A program made the position numbers and the translations under genes. A stretch of DNA of 47,984 nucleotides from Methanosphaera stadtmanae (GTDB lineage Archaea > Methanobacteriota > Methanobacteria > Methanobacteriales > Methanobacteriaceae), in NCBI GenBank assembly GCA_015062825.1, contig SUTR01000015.1:1-47984 (forward strand). The letters run 5' to 3'. Shown here one piece after another: positions 28,180 to 36,900 of this stretch. The notes under the pieces are model-generated. The model had not been told where the DNA came from. It saw nothing but the letters and a program-made list of their open reading frames with translations, and ran no database searches. Within the stretch, counting starts at the first letter, position 1; each line of letters begins with the position of its first letter.

Positions 28180-31014
28180 CTAAATTGTTATCTTTGTTTT
28201 TGAATATTTAGATGGTTTGGTTACTTTATTTAAAGCTTTACTCCATGTTGGATACTTTGCATTCCAATAGTTGTTGTTGATATTTAATACTGTTCCACTA
28301 TTGGATATTGCATTACCACCAGCACTTGCCCTGTTTCCCATGAAGTTACTATAAGTAACTGATAGGTTACCAGTATTTGCTATTGCTCCTCCACCATTTG
28401 ATTTTCCAAGAGCCATATTCTGTTCAAAGCTAGTGGATGATATTGTAGTGTTTGCTGAGGAGAATATTGCACCACCAGCTGCACTGGTAGCATTTGCCTG
28501 ATTGTCCTTAATTAGTGTTTTTGTAATTGTTAGTTTACCTGTTGTAAATATTGCACCACCATATGCTACTTTGGCAAGTAACCTGTTTGAGGATAGTGTA
28601 TTGTTGTTGCTTGTTAGTTGTCCCTGATTAATATATAATCCTGCACCATATGCATTTCCACTTTTTGTATTTGCTGTTATATTGTTTGAGAGTATATTGC
28701 TGTTTTCTAGTGTTATAGTGGTATTGTATGTGAATATTGCTCCACCATAACCATTTATGCCTTTTATGGTATTTGATTTGAATGTGGAATTTTTTATATT
28801 CAATATACTGTTTTGATCAAATAGTGCTCCTGCATATGCTGTTTGATTACTAGTTACCCTATTGTTTTCAAATGTGTCATTTTTCATATTTATTTTAGTG
28901 TTTAAGCTTGTTATTGCTCCACCAATTATTAATCCATTTCCATTTGCCTGGTTGTTTGAGAGTTTTGTATTTTCCAGTGTAATGTTTCCACGTACTGTTT
29001 TTATTGCACCTGAGGATACGTTTGTTCCTGTTACTATGTTGTTGTTGAAGCTTGTTTTATTGATGATTGTGTTTGTATTATATGCATAGATTGCTGCTGC
29101 TGCAATATTGTTTCCGTTTAGTTTATTGTTGTCAAATTGACTGTTGGTGATTTTTAATAATCCACCGTTTGATTTTATTGTTGCACCTTCAGTATCATAT
29201 GCCTGGTTATTGTTGAATAGGCTGTTTTTTATTTCCAACTGGCCAGTGTTATAGATACATGATGAAGTTTGTAATCCTCTTGCGGTGTTGTTGGTAAATT
29301 GTATATTGTCAAGGCATAGTTTTCCTATGTTTAGTATGCATGCTGAATAGTTCTTGTTTTCTATTTTTGAATTCTTGATCGTCATGTTTGAGATATATAC
29401 TGTTGCATTTTGATTGTATACATTAAATAGTGTGTTGCCTTGTCCCTGTAGGTTGATTATTGTTTTATCTTTTGTTGATTGTGGTGCTATTGTTAGGGAT
29501 TTTTGTATGAATATTGATGATTCATTGTACACTCCTGGATTTATGTATATTGTTGCATTTTCAAATGCAATATTTACTGCCTTTTTAATAGTCTTGAATG
29601 GATTTGTCTTATTTCCATTGTTTGAATCATTACCATTTGCTGATACATATACCTTTTTATATGCATGGATGTTGATTTTTCCATTGAATTCTGTTGGATT
29701 ATAGTATTGGGAATTGTTGTATACTATTTTATAGTTGATGGTATTGGATGAGTCCTGTTTTGGTGCTGTGTAATTGAATACTACTCTGGAGTTTTTTACG
29801 TTTGCTGTGCTTATCTTTTTGTTGTTTACTATTAATGTTGCCTGTCCATTGGATATTGTTTTATTGTTTGCTGTGATTATTGTTGCATTTATTGTTGTGG
29901 TGTTTGCTGTTGTTATACCTCTTGTTTGTGCTGCTATTATCCTGGAGTTCTGTTTGTTGATTGTTATTGTTGTAGTATTGTTTGATGTGTAGTATTTGGA
30001 ATTTCCCACATATCTTATGGTAAGATTGTGTTGTCCAGGTGTTATTAATCCCACATTGACATTACATTCATCTTTTCCATTGGTTATGTTGGATTTTGCT
30101 ATTAATTTATTGTCTATATAGTAGTTTACTGTTCCATTATGTACCGGCTTATTTTTAGTGTCTGTTACTTTAGACTTTAGTGTAATGTTTTCTCCTACTT
30201 TTGCATTGACTTTTTCAATTGAGATAATTGGTTCAAGAAGTAGTGTGAAGTTTTTTGTACTGTTTGATGCACTATGTCTATATGTGTCACCTGTTTTTAC
30301 CAATAGTTCATAGTTGTTTTTTGTATATGAATTGTTGAATGTATAATTTAGTGTTGCTATTCCATTTGTATCAGTATTTGCCGTACCTATTGTCTTTCGA
30401 TTTATCTTATAGGCAACCTTTACAAATAGTGGATTTTTTTGTTCATCAATGACTTTGACCTTTATTTGTGTTGGCTGATTTTGTCTTGCATTTGTTGTTT
30501 GAATCTTTGTGGTTACATTTAATTTTCTTAGGTCTAATGTTGCGTTTATCCTTGCCGGATTATATTTTTCATTTCCAGAATATACTAACGTTAATGTCCA
30601 GTTGTTTGAGCGGTATTCTGGTTTGAATGTGTATTTTACACTGCCGTTTACTATTCTTATCGGATTTGTTATTGATTTTGAATCTACTTTAAATACTACT
30701 TTGCCTGTTGCATCTTTTGGTAGTTGTGCCTTTAGTGTTGTGCTTTGATATACCTTTGATGTTACATTGTTGAATCTTATTTTTGGATCTTTTTTTGTAG
30801 TGTTTGCTGTTTTAATCTCTTTGGTTATATTTGCTTGTTGTTGTATTTTATGTGTGTCTGTTGTATCATTGTCTTCTGTTGCAGATACAATAGTTATTGT
30901 CAAAGTTAGCATTAATAAGAATAATATTGCAAATGTAGCATATTTCTTATTAATAATTGTTTTTCCTCCAATTTTAATTGTTAAATAAATTTTTAATAAA
31001 AAAGAAATGTACAT
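28180..31014 (-). CDS. ALP3: secreted adhesin-like protein, Ig-like repeats then beta-helix
   Basis: 944 residues from ATG 31014, but the true start is doubtful. A perfect GGAGG (30965-30969) lies seven bases before an ATT codon at 30957, and the frame from there (IINKKYATFAILF...IVSA) matches the N-termini of the sister ALPs (MKNKKY, MMNKKH). A 925-residue protein from ATT is therefore likely, with the 19 extra residues spurious. After the signal peptide come Ig-like repeats to about residue 480 (Y-S-G-N-x-K-Y-x-P and G-x-A-T-L-x-Y strands). A turn VYVSANGNDSNNGN...NPFKTI then opens a right-handed beta-helix (GGAIF, FxNN rungs) that runs almost to the end, where a basic tail (KPSKYSKTKITI) follows. 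No membrane anchor is visible. The domain order is the reverse of ALP1. Confidence 0.9.
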   Translation of the reverse strand: MYISFLLKIYLTIKIGGKTIINKKYATFAILFLLMLTLTITIVSATEDNDTTDTHKIQQQANITKEIKTANTTKKDPKIRFNNVTSKVYQSTTLKAQLPKDATGKVVFKVDSKSITNPIRIVNGSVKYTFKPEYRSNNWTLTLVYSGNEKYNPARINATLDLRKLNVTTKIQTTNARQNQPTQIKVKVIDEQKNPLFVKVAYKINRKTIGTANTDTNGIATLNYTFNNSYTKNNYELLVKTGDTYRHSASNSTKNFTLLLEPIISIEKVNAKVGENITLKSKVTDTKNKPVHNGTVNYYIDNKLIAKSNITNGKDECNVNVGLITPGQHNLTIRYVGNSKYYTSNNTTTITINKQNSRIIAAQTRGITTANTTTINATIITANNKTISNGQATLIVNNKKISTANVKNSRVVFNYTAPKQDSSNTINYKIVYNNSQYYNPTEFNGKINIHAYKKVYVSANGNDSNNGNKTNPFKTIKKAVNIAFENATIYINPGVYNESSIFIQKSLTIAPQSTKDKTIINLQGQGNTLFNVYNQNATVYISNMTIKNSKIENKNYSACILNIGKLCLDNIQFTNNTARGLQTSSCIYNTGQLEIKNSLFNNNQAYDTEGATIKSNGGLLKITNSQFDNNKLNGNNIAAAAIYAYNTNTIINKTSFNNNIVTGTNVSSGAIKTVRGNITLENTKLSNNQANGNGLIIGGAITSLNTKINMKNDTFENNRVTSNQTAYAGALFDQNSILNIKNSTFKSNTIKGINGYGGAIFTYNTTITLENSNILSNNITANTKSGNAYGAGLYINQGQLTSNNNTLSSNRLLAKVAYGGAIFTTGKLTITKTLIKDNQANATSAAGGAIFSSANTTISSTSFEQNMALGKSNGGGAIANTGNLSVTYSNFMGNRASAGGNAISNSGTVLNINNNYWNAKYPTWSKALNKVTKPSKYSKTKITI

Positions 31015-31041
31015 AGTTGCACATATTAATTATTTTGTTAA

Positions 31042-31086
31042 AGGTAATATTTATACCTATAACTATTTGTACAGAAATTGTACAAA
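31042..31086 (-). promoter_or_regulatory. ALP3 promoter with TATA box and TTTGTACA palindrome
   Basis: On the minus strand TATAAATA lies within an AGGTA...TACCT symmetry (31042-31058). Immediately upstream, TTTGTACA (31066-31073) and TGTACAAA (31079-31086) form a perfect 8-bp inverted repeat around GAAAT. The layout is operator next to BRE/TATA. Transcription would start near 31020, giving a leader of about 60 bases to the SD/ATT start. Confidence 0.5.
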
Positions 31087-31185
31087 TTTAAATAATTGAA
31101 AAAAAAGCCATGCAAAATCCATTAAATAAACTATAAAATCAAATATAAAATTTAAATATTAAAATGAATTATTTTATTCATATTA

Positions 31186-31443
31186 TTAATCCTTAAATTC
31201 TATAATTTCCTTAATTTCCTGTAATCTTGATGGTACGATTCTTATATCCATTCCATGATATGTTTTGTATAAATTGATGTATTTTTGTTTTCTTAGTGAT
31301 TTGATACCTTTCTTGATTTCTTTACATGAATACTGATTTAAATTACGACACATATTAATTACAGGAGTATGATGCTTTCCAATACAGCCATGCTTAAATA
31401 ATGTTGATAAGATATCTTTCTCTAGTTGTGGATTACTTTGCAT
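31186..31443 (-). CDS. Small winged-helix-like hypothetical protein
   Basis: 85 residues from ATG 31443. A longer frame reaches ATG 31554, but its first 37 residues are A/T-spacer-like and overlap the divergent gene, so I prefer the internal start. The protein (LEKDILSTLFKHGCIGKHHTP, SCKEIKKGIKSLRKQKYINLY) has the helix-turn-helix-wing feel of a small DNA-binding protein, with a basic recognition-helix candidate around KKGIKSLRKQKY. A TATA-like ATTATATAAG sits about 25 bases upstream with no ribosome site, so it may be leaderless. It is divergent from the winged-helix/DUF3467 pair and next to the ALP3 promoter, so a regulatory role is possible but unproven. Confidence 0.6.
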   Translation of the reverse strand: MQSNPQLEKDILSTLFKHGCIGKHHTPVINMCRNLNQYSCKEIKKGIKSLRKQKYINLYKTYHGMDIRIVPSRLQEIKEIIEFKD

Positions 31444-31542
31444 ATATTTATATATAACAGTCTTCTTATATAATAATATGTATAAAAATTGTACATATTT
31501 TTTTGATGTGAATTTATTTTTAAAAGTAGAGGTATGATAAGT
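31444..31542. promoter_or_regulatory. Divergent promoter between two winged-helix-like genes
   Basis: Contains ATTATATAAG for the leftward gene and a TTTATTTTTAAAAG element for the rightward gene. A TTGTACA half-site (31489-31495) matches the arms of the palindrome in front of ALP3. GAGGT lies nine bases before ATG 31543. Confidence 0.4.
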
Positions 31543-32076
31543 ATGTATGAACAAATATTCGGAAACTATCCAAAAGTAAAGGTAATAAATTACATACTGA
31601 TAAATCCAGAACGTGAATATACAAAAAAGGAAATTGCCGTAGGAGCAAATATATCACGGGTAACACTAGATTCATTTGTAAACGACTTGGAAGAATTAAA
31701 TATTCTAATCAAAAACAAATCCAAATACAAATTAAATCTAAAGTCAAAGGTAGTTAAAACTCTAATTGATACACAGGTAAAAATTGCTGAACTAGTAATG
31801 CTTGAAAACCTGGAACAATCAGATATCATCATGGCAAAAGAAGTAAGTGATGATGAATTTGAAGAATTCATGGATGCATTAGACTATGAAGTAGACCTGG
31901 ATGAAGAATTAGAAAAAATAGAACATAACGAACACATAACAATTACCAAAAAGGAATATGAACTACTTAAAAGTCAGCAAGATCTGATAAATGCATCACA
32001 AAATACAGGTACAAATTTTATTATAAATGCTTATTACCCAGAAAAACAAAATAAAAGGATGATTAATTATGGATAA
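31543..32076 (+). CDS. Winged-helix transcriptional regulator
   Basis: 177 residues from ATG 31543; an ATG nine bases earlier (31534) abuts the GAGGT ribosome site and is less likely. Residues about 5-70 form a winged helix: NYPKVKVINYILINPEREYTKKEIA, a turn, then ISRVTLDSFVNDLEELNIL as the recognition helix and a K-rich wing. Residues 75-177 are acidic and helical (DDEFEEFMDALDYEVDLDEELEKIEHNEH) with a KKEYELLKSQQDL segment that may dimerise. Its last codons overlap the next gene by eight bases, so the two are probably translationally coupled. Likely a DNA-binding regulator with a DUF3467-like partner; its targets are unknown. Confidence 0.8.
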   Translation: MYEQIFGNYPKVKVINYILINPEREYTKKEIAVGANISRVTLDSFVNDLEELNILIKNKSKYKLNLKSKVVKTLIDTQVKIAELVMLENLEQSDIIMAKEVSDDEFEEFMDALDYEVDLDEELEKIEHNEHITITKKEYELLKSQQDLINASQNTGTNFIINAYYPEKQNKRMINYG

Positions 32077-32326
32077 CTTAAACAACCCCCAAATGCCAAA
32101 AATAATAATTAAAGAAGGAAAAACACAACCAGTATCAGGTGCAATATGTGCTGGATCAAACAATCAGATAAGAGTTGCATTCATTGAAGAAAAACTTGCA
32201 AACAATGACTATGGCGAAATAGAAATGATACAGGAAGTAACAACACAGATAGTGATGACACCAGAAATTGCAAGAAATGTCATTAGAACAATAGAAGACA
32301 ACCTTAACCAAAACGCAACATACTAA
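32069..32326 (+). CDS. DUF3467-like small protein
   Basis: 85 residues. It overlaps the stop of the winged-helix gene by eight bases; an AAAAGGATGATTAATT leader inside that gene gives GGATGAT as ribosome site. The fold pattern, a beta-rich middle (QIRVAFIEEKLANNDYGEIEMIQEV) followed by IVMTPEIARNVIRTIEDNL, resembles the DUF3467 family ending 'x-x-L-T-P-x-x-A-K-x-x-x-x-x-L-x-x-N'. That family is small and cytosolic with no established function. Pairing with a regulator suggests a cofactor or co-regulator role. The family assignment is from memory and moderate. Confidence 0.65.
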   Translation: MDNLNNPQMPKIIIKEGKTQPVSGAICAGSNNQIRVAFIEEKLANNDYGEIEMIQEVTTQIVMTPEIARNVIRTIEDNLNQNATY

Positions 32327-32358
32327 AAACTCCCCTTAACTACCCTCTTTTTTATTTC
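32327..32358 (+). terminator. T-rich terminator after the winged-helix/DUF3467 operon
   Basis: CTCCCC...CTACCCTC is followed by TTTTTTATTT about 15 bases beyond the stop. U-rich, without a strong stem. Confidence 0.35.
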
Positions 32359-32436
32359 ATAAAAAATAGAATATAATCACCCACCTAGTTAAATATATCA
32401 ATTCTAAACTACAAATTAACACATACTAAGAAAATA

Positions 32437-33453
32437 GTGGTTAGTATTATGAAAGATATATTCGACAAATGCAATATGGGCAATTTAGAACTTAACAGTC
32501 GCATAATCAGAACAGGACTATGGGAGTCTCAAATAACCAAACAGGGACAACTGGAATCCAGTGTATATGACCGATATGAAAAGATAGCCTCATCAGGAGT
32601 AGGACTAATTACAACAGAACTATTATCCATGTTTGCCAAGGATTCATTCAATGATTATACATATAAGATATACAATAAAAACTTCGTATTTGACTATAAG
32701 AAAATCACTCAAATAAGCCACAAATACAATGTACCAATACTAGCACAGTTAGGATTTGCCAAGTACAATCGCCAAATTGACTATAACATACAGGTAAATG
32801 ACTTGACAATAGATGACATCAGACGCATCCAGACTGAACTGATTATGGATGCAAAGAAACTGTCATTTACGGGATTTGATGGAGTGCAGCTGGCATTGGG
32901 AAACAATTTCTTCTTAAGCAAATTCATCAATCCATATTTTAATCAGAGAAAAGATGATTATGGTGGTGATACATTCAATAGATTAAAGCTAGTATTGGAG
33001 GCCATCAAGGTCATTAAGGATAATTTTAAACTACATATTAATGCACGTATCAATGCATATGATGGACGAAAAGGTGGAATCACCCAGCAGGAAAGTATAA
33101 AGATGTGTAGATTGCTTCAAGAATATGGATGTGACAGCTTGCAGATAACACGACCATTATCCCCATTATATTTTACACATGAAAGCAAGGAGAATAAACT
33201 CATAGAATTTACACAACAACTCAATGAAAATGTGGATATTCCAGTAATTGTTGGTGGAGGATTTACAAATAGGGATGAAATAAATAAGCTATTAAATGAT
33301 ACTAATATAGAATATATATCCATGTATAGGCCATTTGTTGCAGAAGGTGACTTTTTAAATAATTGGAGACAAAATCAGAATATTGAATCAAGATGTAAAA
33401 TGTGTAACAATTGTTACCGTACAAAAACCAGTACCTGCTATCATTTCAAATAG
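32437..33453 (+). CDS. Old-yellow-enzyme family NADH:flavin oxidoreductase, atypical
   Basis: 338 residues from GTG 32437; ATG at 32449 (MKDIFDKC) is equally possible. It is a TIM-barrel OYE protein: residues 13-26 are the usual N-terminal barrel strand, F163-I-N-P...NQRKDDYGG is the very characteristic 'FLSP..N.R.D.YGG' phosphate/FMN block, and IPVIVGGGF (about 270) with MYRPF (about 310) are the C-terminal FMN-binding loops. The substrate-binding His-x-x-His/Asn pair reads Ala153-L-G-Asn156, so the first His is missing. The protein ends with CKMCNNC-x7-C, reminiscent of the Fe-S site of long OYEs, although the FAD/NADPH domain of those enzymes is absent. Likely a reductase of an unknown unsaturated substrate, possibly altered in chemistry. 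A single gene. Confidence 0.85.
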   Translation: MVSIMKDIFDKCNMGNLELNSRIIRTGLWESQITKQGQLESSVYDRYEKIASSGVGLITTELLSMFAKDSFNDYTYKIYNKNFVFDYKKITQISHKYNVPILAQLGFAKYNRQIDYNIQVNDLTIDDIRRIQTELIMDAKKLSFTGFDGVQLALGNNFFLSKFINPYFNQRKDDYGGDTFNRLKLVLEAIKVIKDNFKLHINARINAYDGRKGGITQQESIKMCRLLQEYGCDSLQITRPLSPLYFTHESKENKLIEFTQQLNENVDIPVIVGGGFTNRDEINKLLNDTNIEYISMYRPFVAEGDFLNNWRQNQNIESRCKMCNNCYRTKTSTCYHFK

Positions 33454-33481
33454 AATTAGAAAAAAATGGATGAAAGATAGA

Positions 33482-33760
33482 TTATTCTTTTTCTTTCATT
33501 TTATACTGGATAAGTACCTGATTGGATTCTTTATCATATTCATCCCTTAAATAATACCAGCCGTCATCATTATCCAGTTCTTCCTTAACCTTAGCTATTG
33601 CATAGTCAACTGTATCATTATATTCATCAAAATCCTTGATTATGATACTTAAAAAGTCATCTCTCCAACCGCCAGGATAAATCAATAGTTTCTCATCCTT
33701 AATTTTTTCATCTTCATTTACTTTTTCACAAATATCGAATGCTGTTTCATAACCTTTCAT
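33482..33760 (-). CDS. Small acidic hypothetical protein
   Basis: 92 residues, strongly acidic, no signal peptide or membrane helix. An alpha/beta pattern with YPGGWRDDFLSIIIKDFDEY and a charged C-terminus (YKMKEKE). It converges with the OYE-family gene and is followed upstream by the ALP4 3' end. I do not recognise a family. Confidence 0.65.
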   Translation of the reverse strand: MKGYETAFDICEKVNEDEKIKDEKLLIYPGGWRDDFLSIIIKDFDEYNDTVDYAIAKVKEELDNDDGWYYLRDEYDKESNQVLIQYKMKEKE

Positions 33761-33883
33761 ATTATATCATATATTAATTATTTGATAAATATTTTTCAAT
33801 TAAGAATTATTCAGTGCATAAAAATAATAATTTATTTAGCATGAAAATAAGATTAAAGATTCAAAAAAAAGAAATAGTTTAAA

Positions 33884-33907
33884 GAAGAAAAAAATAAGTT
33901 TTTCTTC
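33884..33907 (-). terminator. Terminator-like hairpin after ALP4
   Basis: GAAGAAAAA (33884-33892) pairs with TTTTTCTTC (33899-33907). On the minus strand T-rich sequence continues downstream of the ALP4 stop at 33919. Confidence 0.4.
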
Positions 33908-33918
33908 ATTTTATTGAT

Positions 33919-36900
33919 TTAATTTATTACATTTAATGTTGTTGAATCGCTGATACGATCATATATTGTGGATATGAATATTGCTTCAACTTTATATGAT
34001 TTAGCCTTTAATTTTCCAATATTGTAATTATATGTTACTATACCATTGTCATCTACATCAAAGTATAATACTTTGCCGTTTTCATCCTTTAATGTTTTGC
34101 CGTTTAATTTAAAGACTACTCTACCACCGGTTATAGGCATGTCATTGTTGGATATTTGTACCTTTAAGGTAATGTTACTTCCAGTCTTTACTTCTTCATC
34201 AAATGGAGTTATTGTAATTTTAGTATTTTCAACAGGTGCTTTTACTAGGGTATTTGTTGAATTTCTAGCAGATTCCGTATTTGTTGTACCGGAATATACG
34301 GCTGTGATGTTTAGTTCTTTTGCCTTCCATGTTAGATTTATATAGTAATCAAGAGTTGCTAGGCCATTTTCTACTGTTACATAGATTACCTTGCCGTTGT
34401 CATCCTTAATTGTTTTGCCGTTTATCTTAAATATTACCTTTCCACCATTTACCATGTTGCCCTGCTTGTCTGTTATGTGTGCTGTGATTGTTGCATTTTG
34501 GCCTGCAGTAGCATCTACTTCATCTATTGTGATGATTGCTTCCTGTTTTGTAACTGTTACTGTTGTTGTTGAATCTATTGCATAGTATAATCCTTGTTCA
34601 TCCACATAGTTTATTGTTAGGGTTTTGGATTTTGTGTTTGATGTTGTATATTCAAAGGTATTTCCTTCGGATAGGTTAACTATTGCAATTGTTTCATCAT
34701 TATCCTTTATTGTAACAATTCCCTGTTCTACTTTTGGATTTGTGTTTATTGTTATTGTTTTTGTCATACCTACTGTTGTCTGTATTGCATCTGCAGTTAC
34801 TTCTATTTGTGTTGGCTCTACTACTTCGAATGTGAAGTTTTGTATTCCATCAAAGTATCCACTTTCTGTTTCAAATTCAAATGTAAATACATATGTTCCT
34901 GTCTGGGTAAATCCAAATGTTAATTCCTGTGAGATACTGTTTGGATTTGTGATTCTTCCCTTTTCTTCTCCATTTAATGTGATTGTAATATTACCTTCGG
35001 TTGTTAATGGACTGCTTGATGAATAGCTGTTTTCTACTGTTACATATAATGGCACATTCCTGTTTATTATTGTTGTCATATTGTTCTCTGAATATTCTAC
35101 TTCTTTGTTTTCATCTGCATAGAAGTTAAAGTATGTGTTTGCATTATATGCTTTCTTGGTTACTTTGAATGTTGTGTCATTTGCAATGTAATCATTGTCT
35201 TGGTCATTGTAGCTTATGGTATATGTTACTGGATATGAAATACTATCATCATATGCATATTCAAATGTGTCTGCATTGGATAGGTCAACTGTAGTGAGTG
35301 TTTGACCATTATTGTCGGTTATGGTTATGATTCCTTGTTCTACTTCAATATCGGTATTTATTGTTACTGTTTTTGTCTGACCTTCTTTTATTGTAAAGTC
35401 ATCTACTGTTATGGCGAGTGGTGTTGTTTTCTTGTTTACTGTGACGGTTATTGTAGCAATTTCTGCTTCATATGTATTTGATTCATCTTCATATGATAAG
35501 ATGAGTGTATATGGCTGTTGTGTTATTTCATTTAATTCCAATTCAAATGAGTTTGACTGGGATAGATCTACTGTTGCTATTATTTGATCATCTTTTGTTA
35601 TGGTTACTGTTCCCTGTTGTATCTGTGGATTTGTATTAATGGTAACGGTCTTTACATCTCCTACTGTTGCATTTATATTTTCTGCAGATATTTCTACTGG
35701 TATTTTTTCTTCCACTACAGTTACTGTGAAGTTCTGTACTATATCATAGCTTGAATATGAACACATGAAGTCAAATGTAATGTTGTATACTCCTGTCTTG
35801 TTAAATGAGAATGTGATTGGCTGTGTGATGCTGTTTGGATTTGTTATTGATGCTATTTCCTGTCCATCTATTGTTGCGGTTATATTACCTGCATATGTGA
35901 TTGTTCCATAATAGTTTTGTGGTTCTACATATATTGTTTCTTGCTTTCCTACTGTTGTTGTAAGTTCATTGTTGTATTCTGTTTGTTTTTCTTCATCTGC
36001 ATAATAGTTGAAGTAATAATTGTCGTTTGGTGTTCTTTTTTCTATTCTTACAGTTGTATTGTTAGCCTGATAGTCTTTCTGTGAGTCTGTATAGGTTAAT
36101 GTTAACGTTTCACTGTATGAATATGTGCTGCTGCTTGTGTAGGTGTAGTTGAATGTATTTGTTTGTGACAGGTCCACTTCTGCTATTAGTGTATCCTTAT
36201 TTTTTACTGTTACTATTCCCTGTTTGACTGTTGTATTTGTGTTTATTGTAAATGTTTTTGTCTGTCCTTCCATCATCCGGGTAGAGTCTACCTGCATGGT
36301 AAATGGTGTTATGACCTTGTTTACTGTGACTGTGATTTGCTTGTCTTCTGCTTGGTATTTGCCTGACGGATCATTGTATGATATTGTTAATGTATAAGGT
36401 TCTTGTGTTACTTCATTTAATTCCATATCAAAACTGTTAGTTTGTGATAGGTCTATTGTTGTTATTGTCTGGTCATCTTTTTTGACTGTTATTGTTCCCT
36501 GATTTACTTCTGGAGTTGTTGTTATGCTGACTGTTTTGGTATCTCCTACTGTTGCTTCTATATCATCGGCATCTATTGTTATTGGTATTGCCTGTCCTTC
36601 TTCCAGTACAACTACTGTAAATTCTCCTCTTCCATCATAGTATCCGCTTGCTGTTTCAAAGTCAAATGTTAATGTGTATTCTCCTGCATTGGTGAATGTA
36701 AATTTGACTGGTTGTGTTATGCTGTTTGGATTTGTTATTTTTGCAATTTGAATATCATTGCATGTGACTGTTATATTTCCTTCGGTTGTTATTGGACTGC
36801 TTGATGAATAGCTGTTTTCTACTGTTACATATAAGGATTCTTCTGTATTTGCATGTGTTGTTAATGTGTTTTGATCATATTCAACATTCTTCTGTTGATC

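Noticed and set aside
31444-31554. N-terminal 37-residue extension of the small winged-helix-like protein
   Set aside because: It would overlap the divergent regulator's start; its composition is spacer-like, and a TATA element sits inside it.
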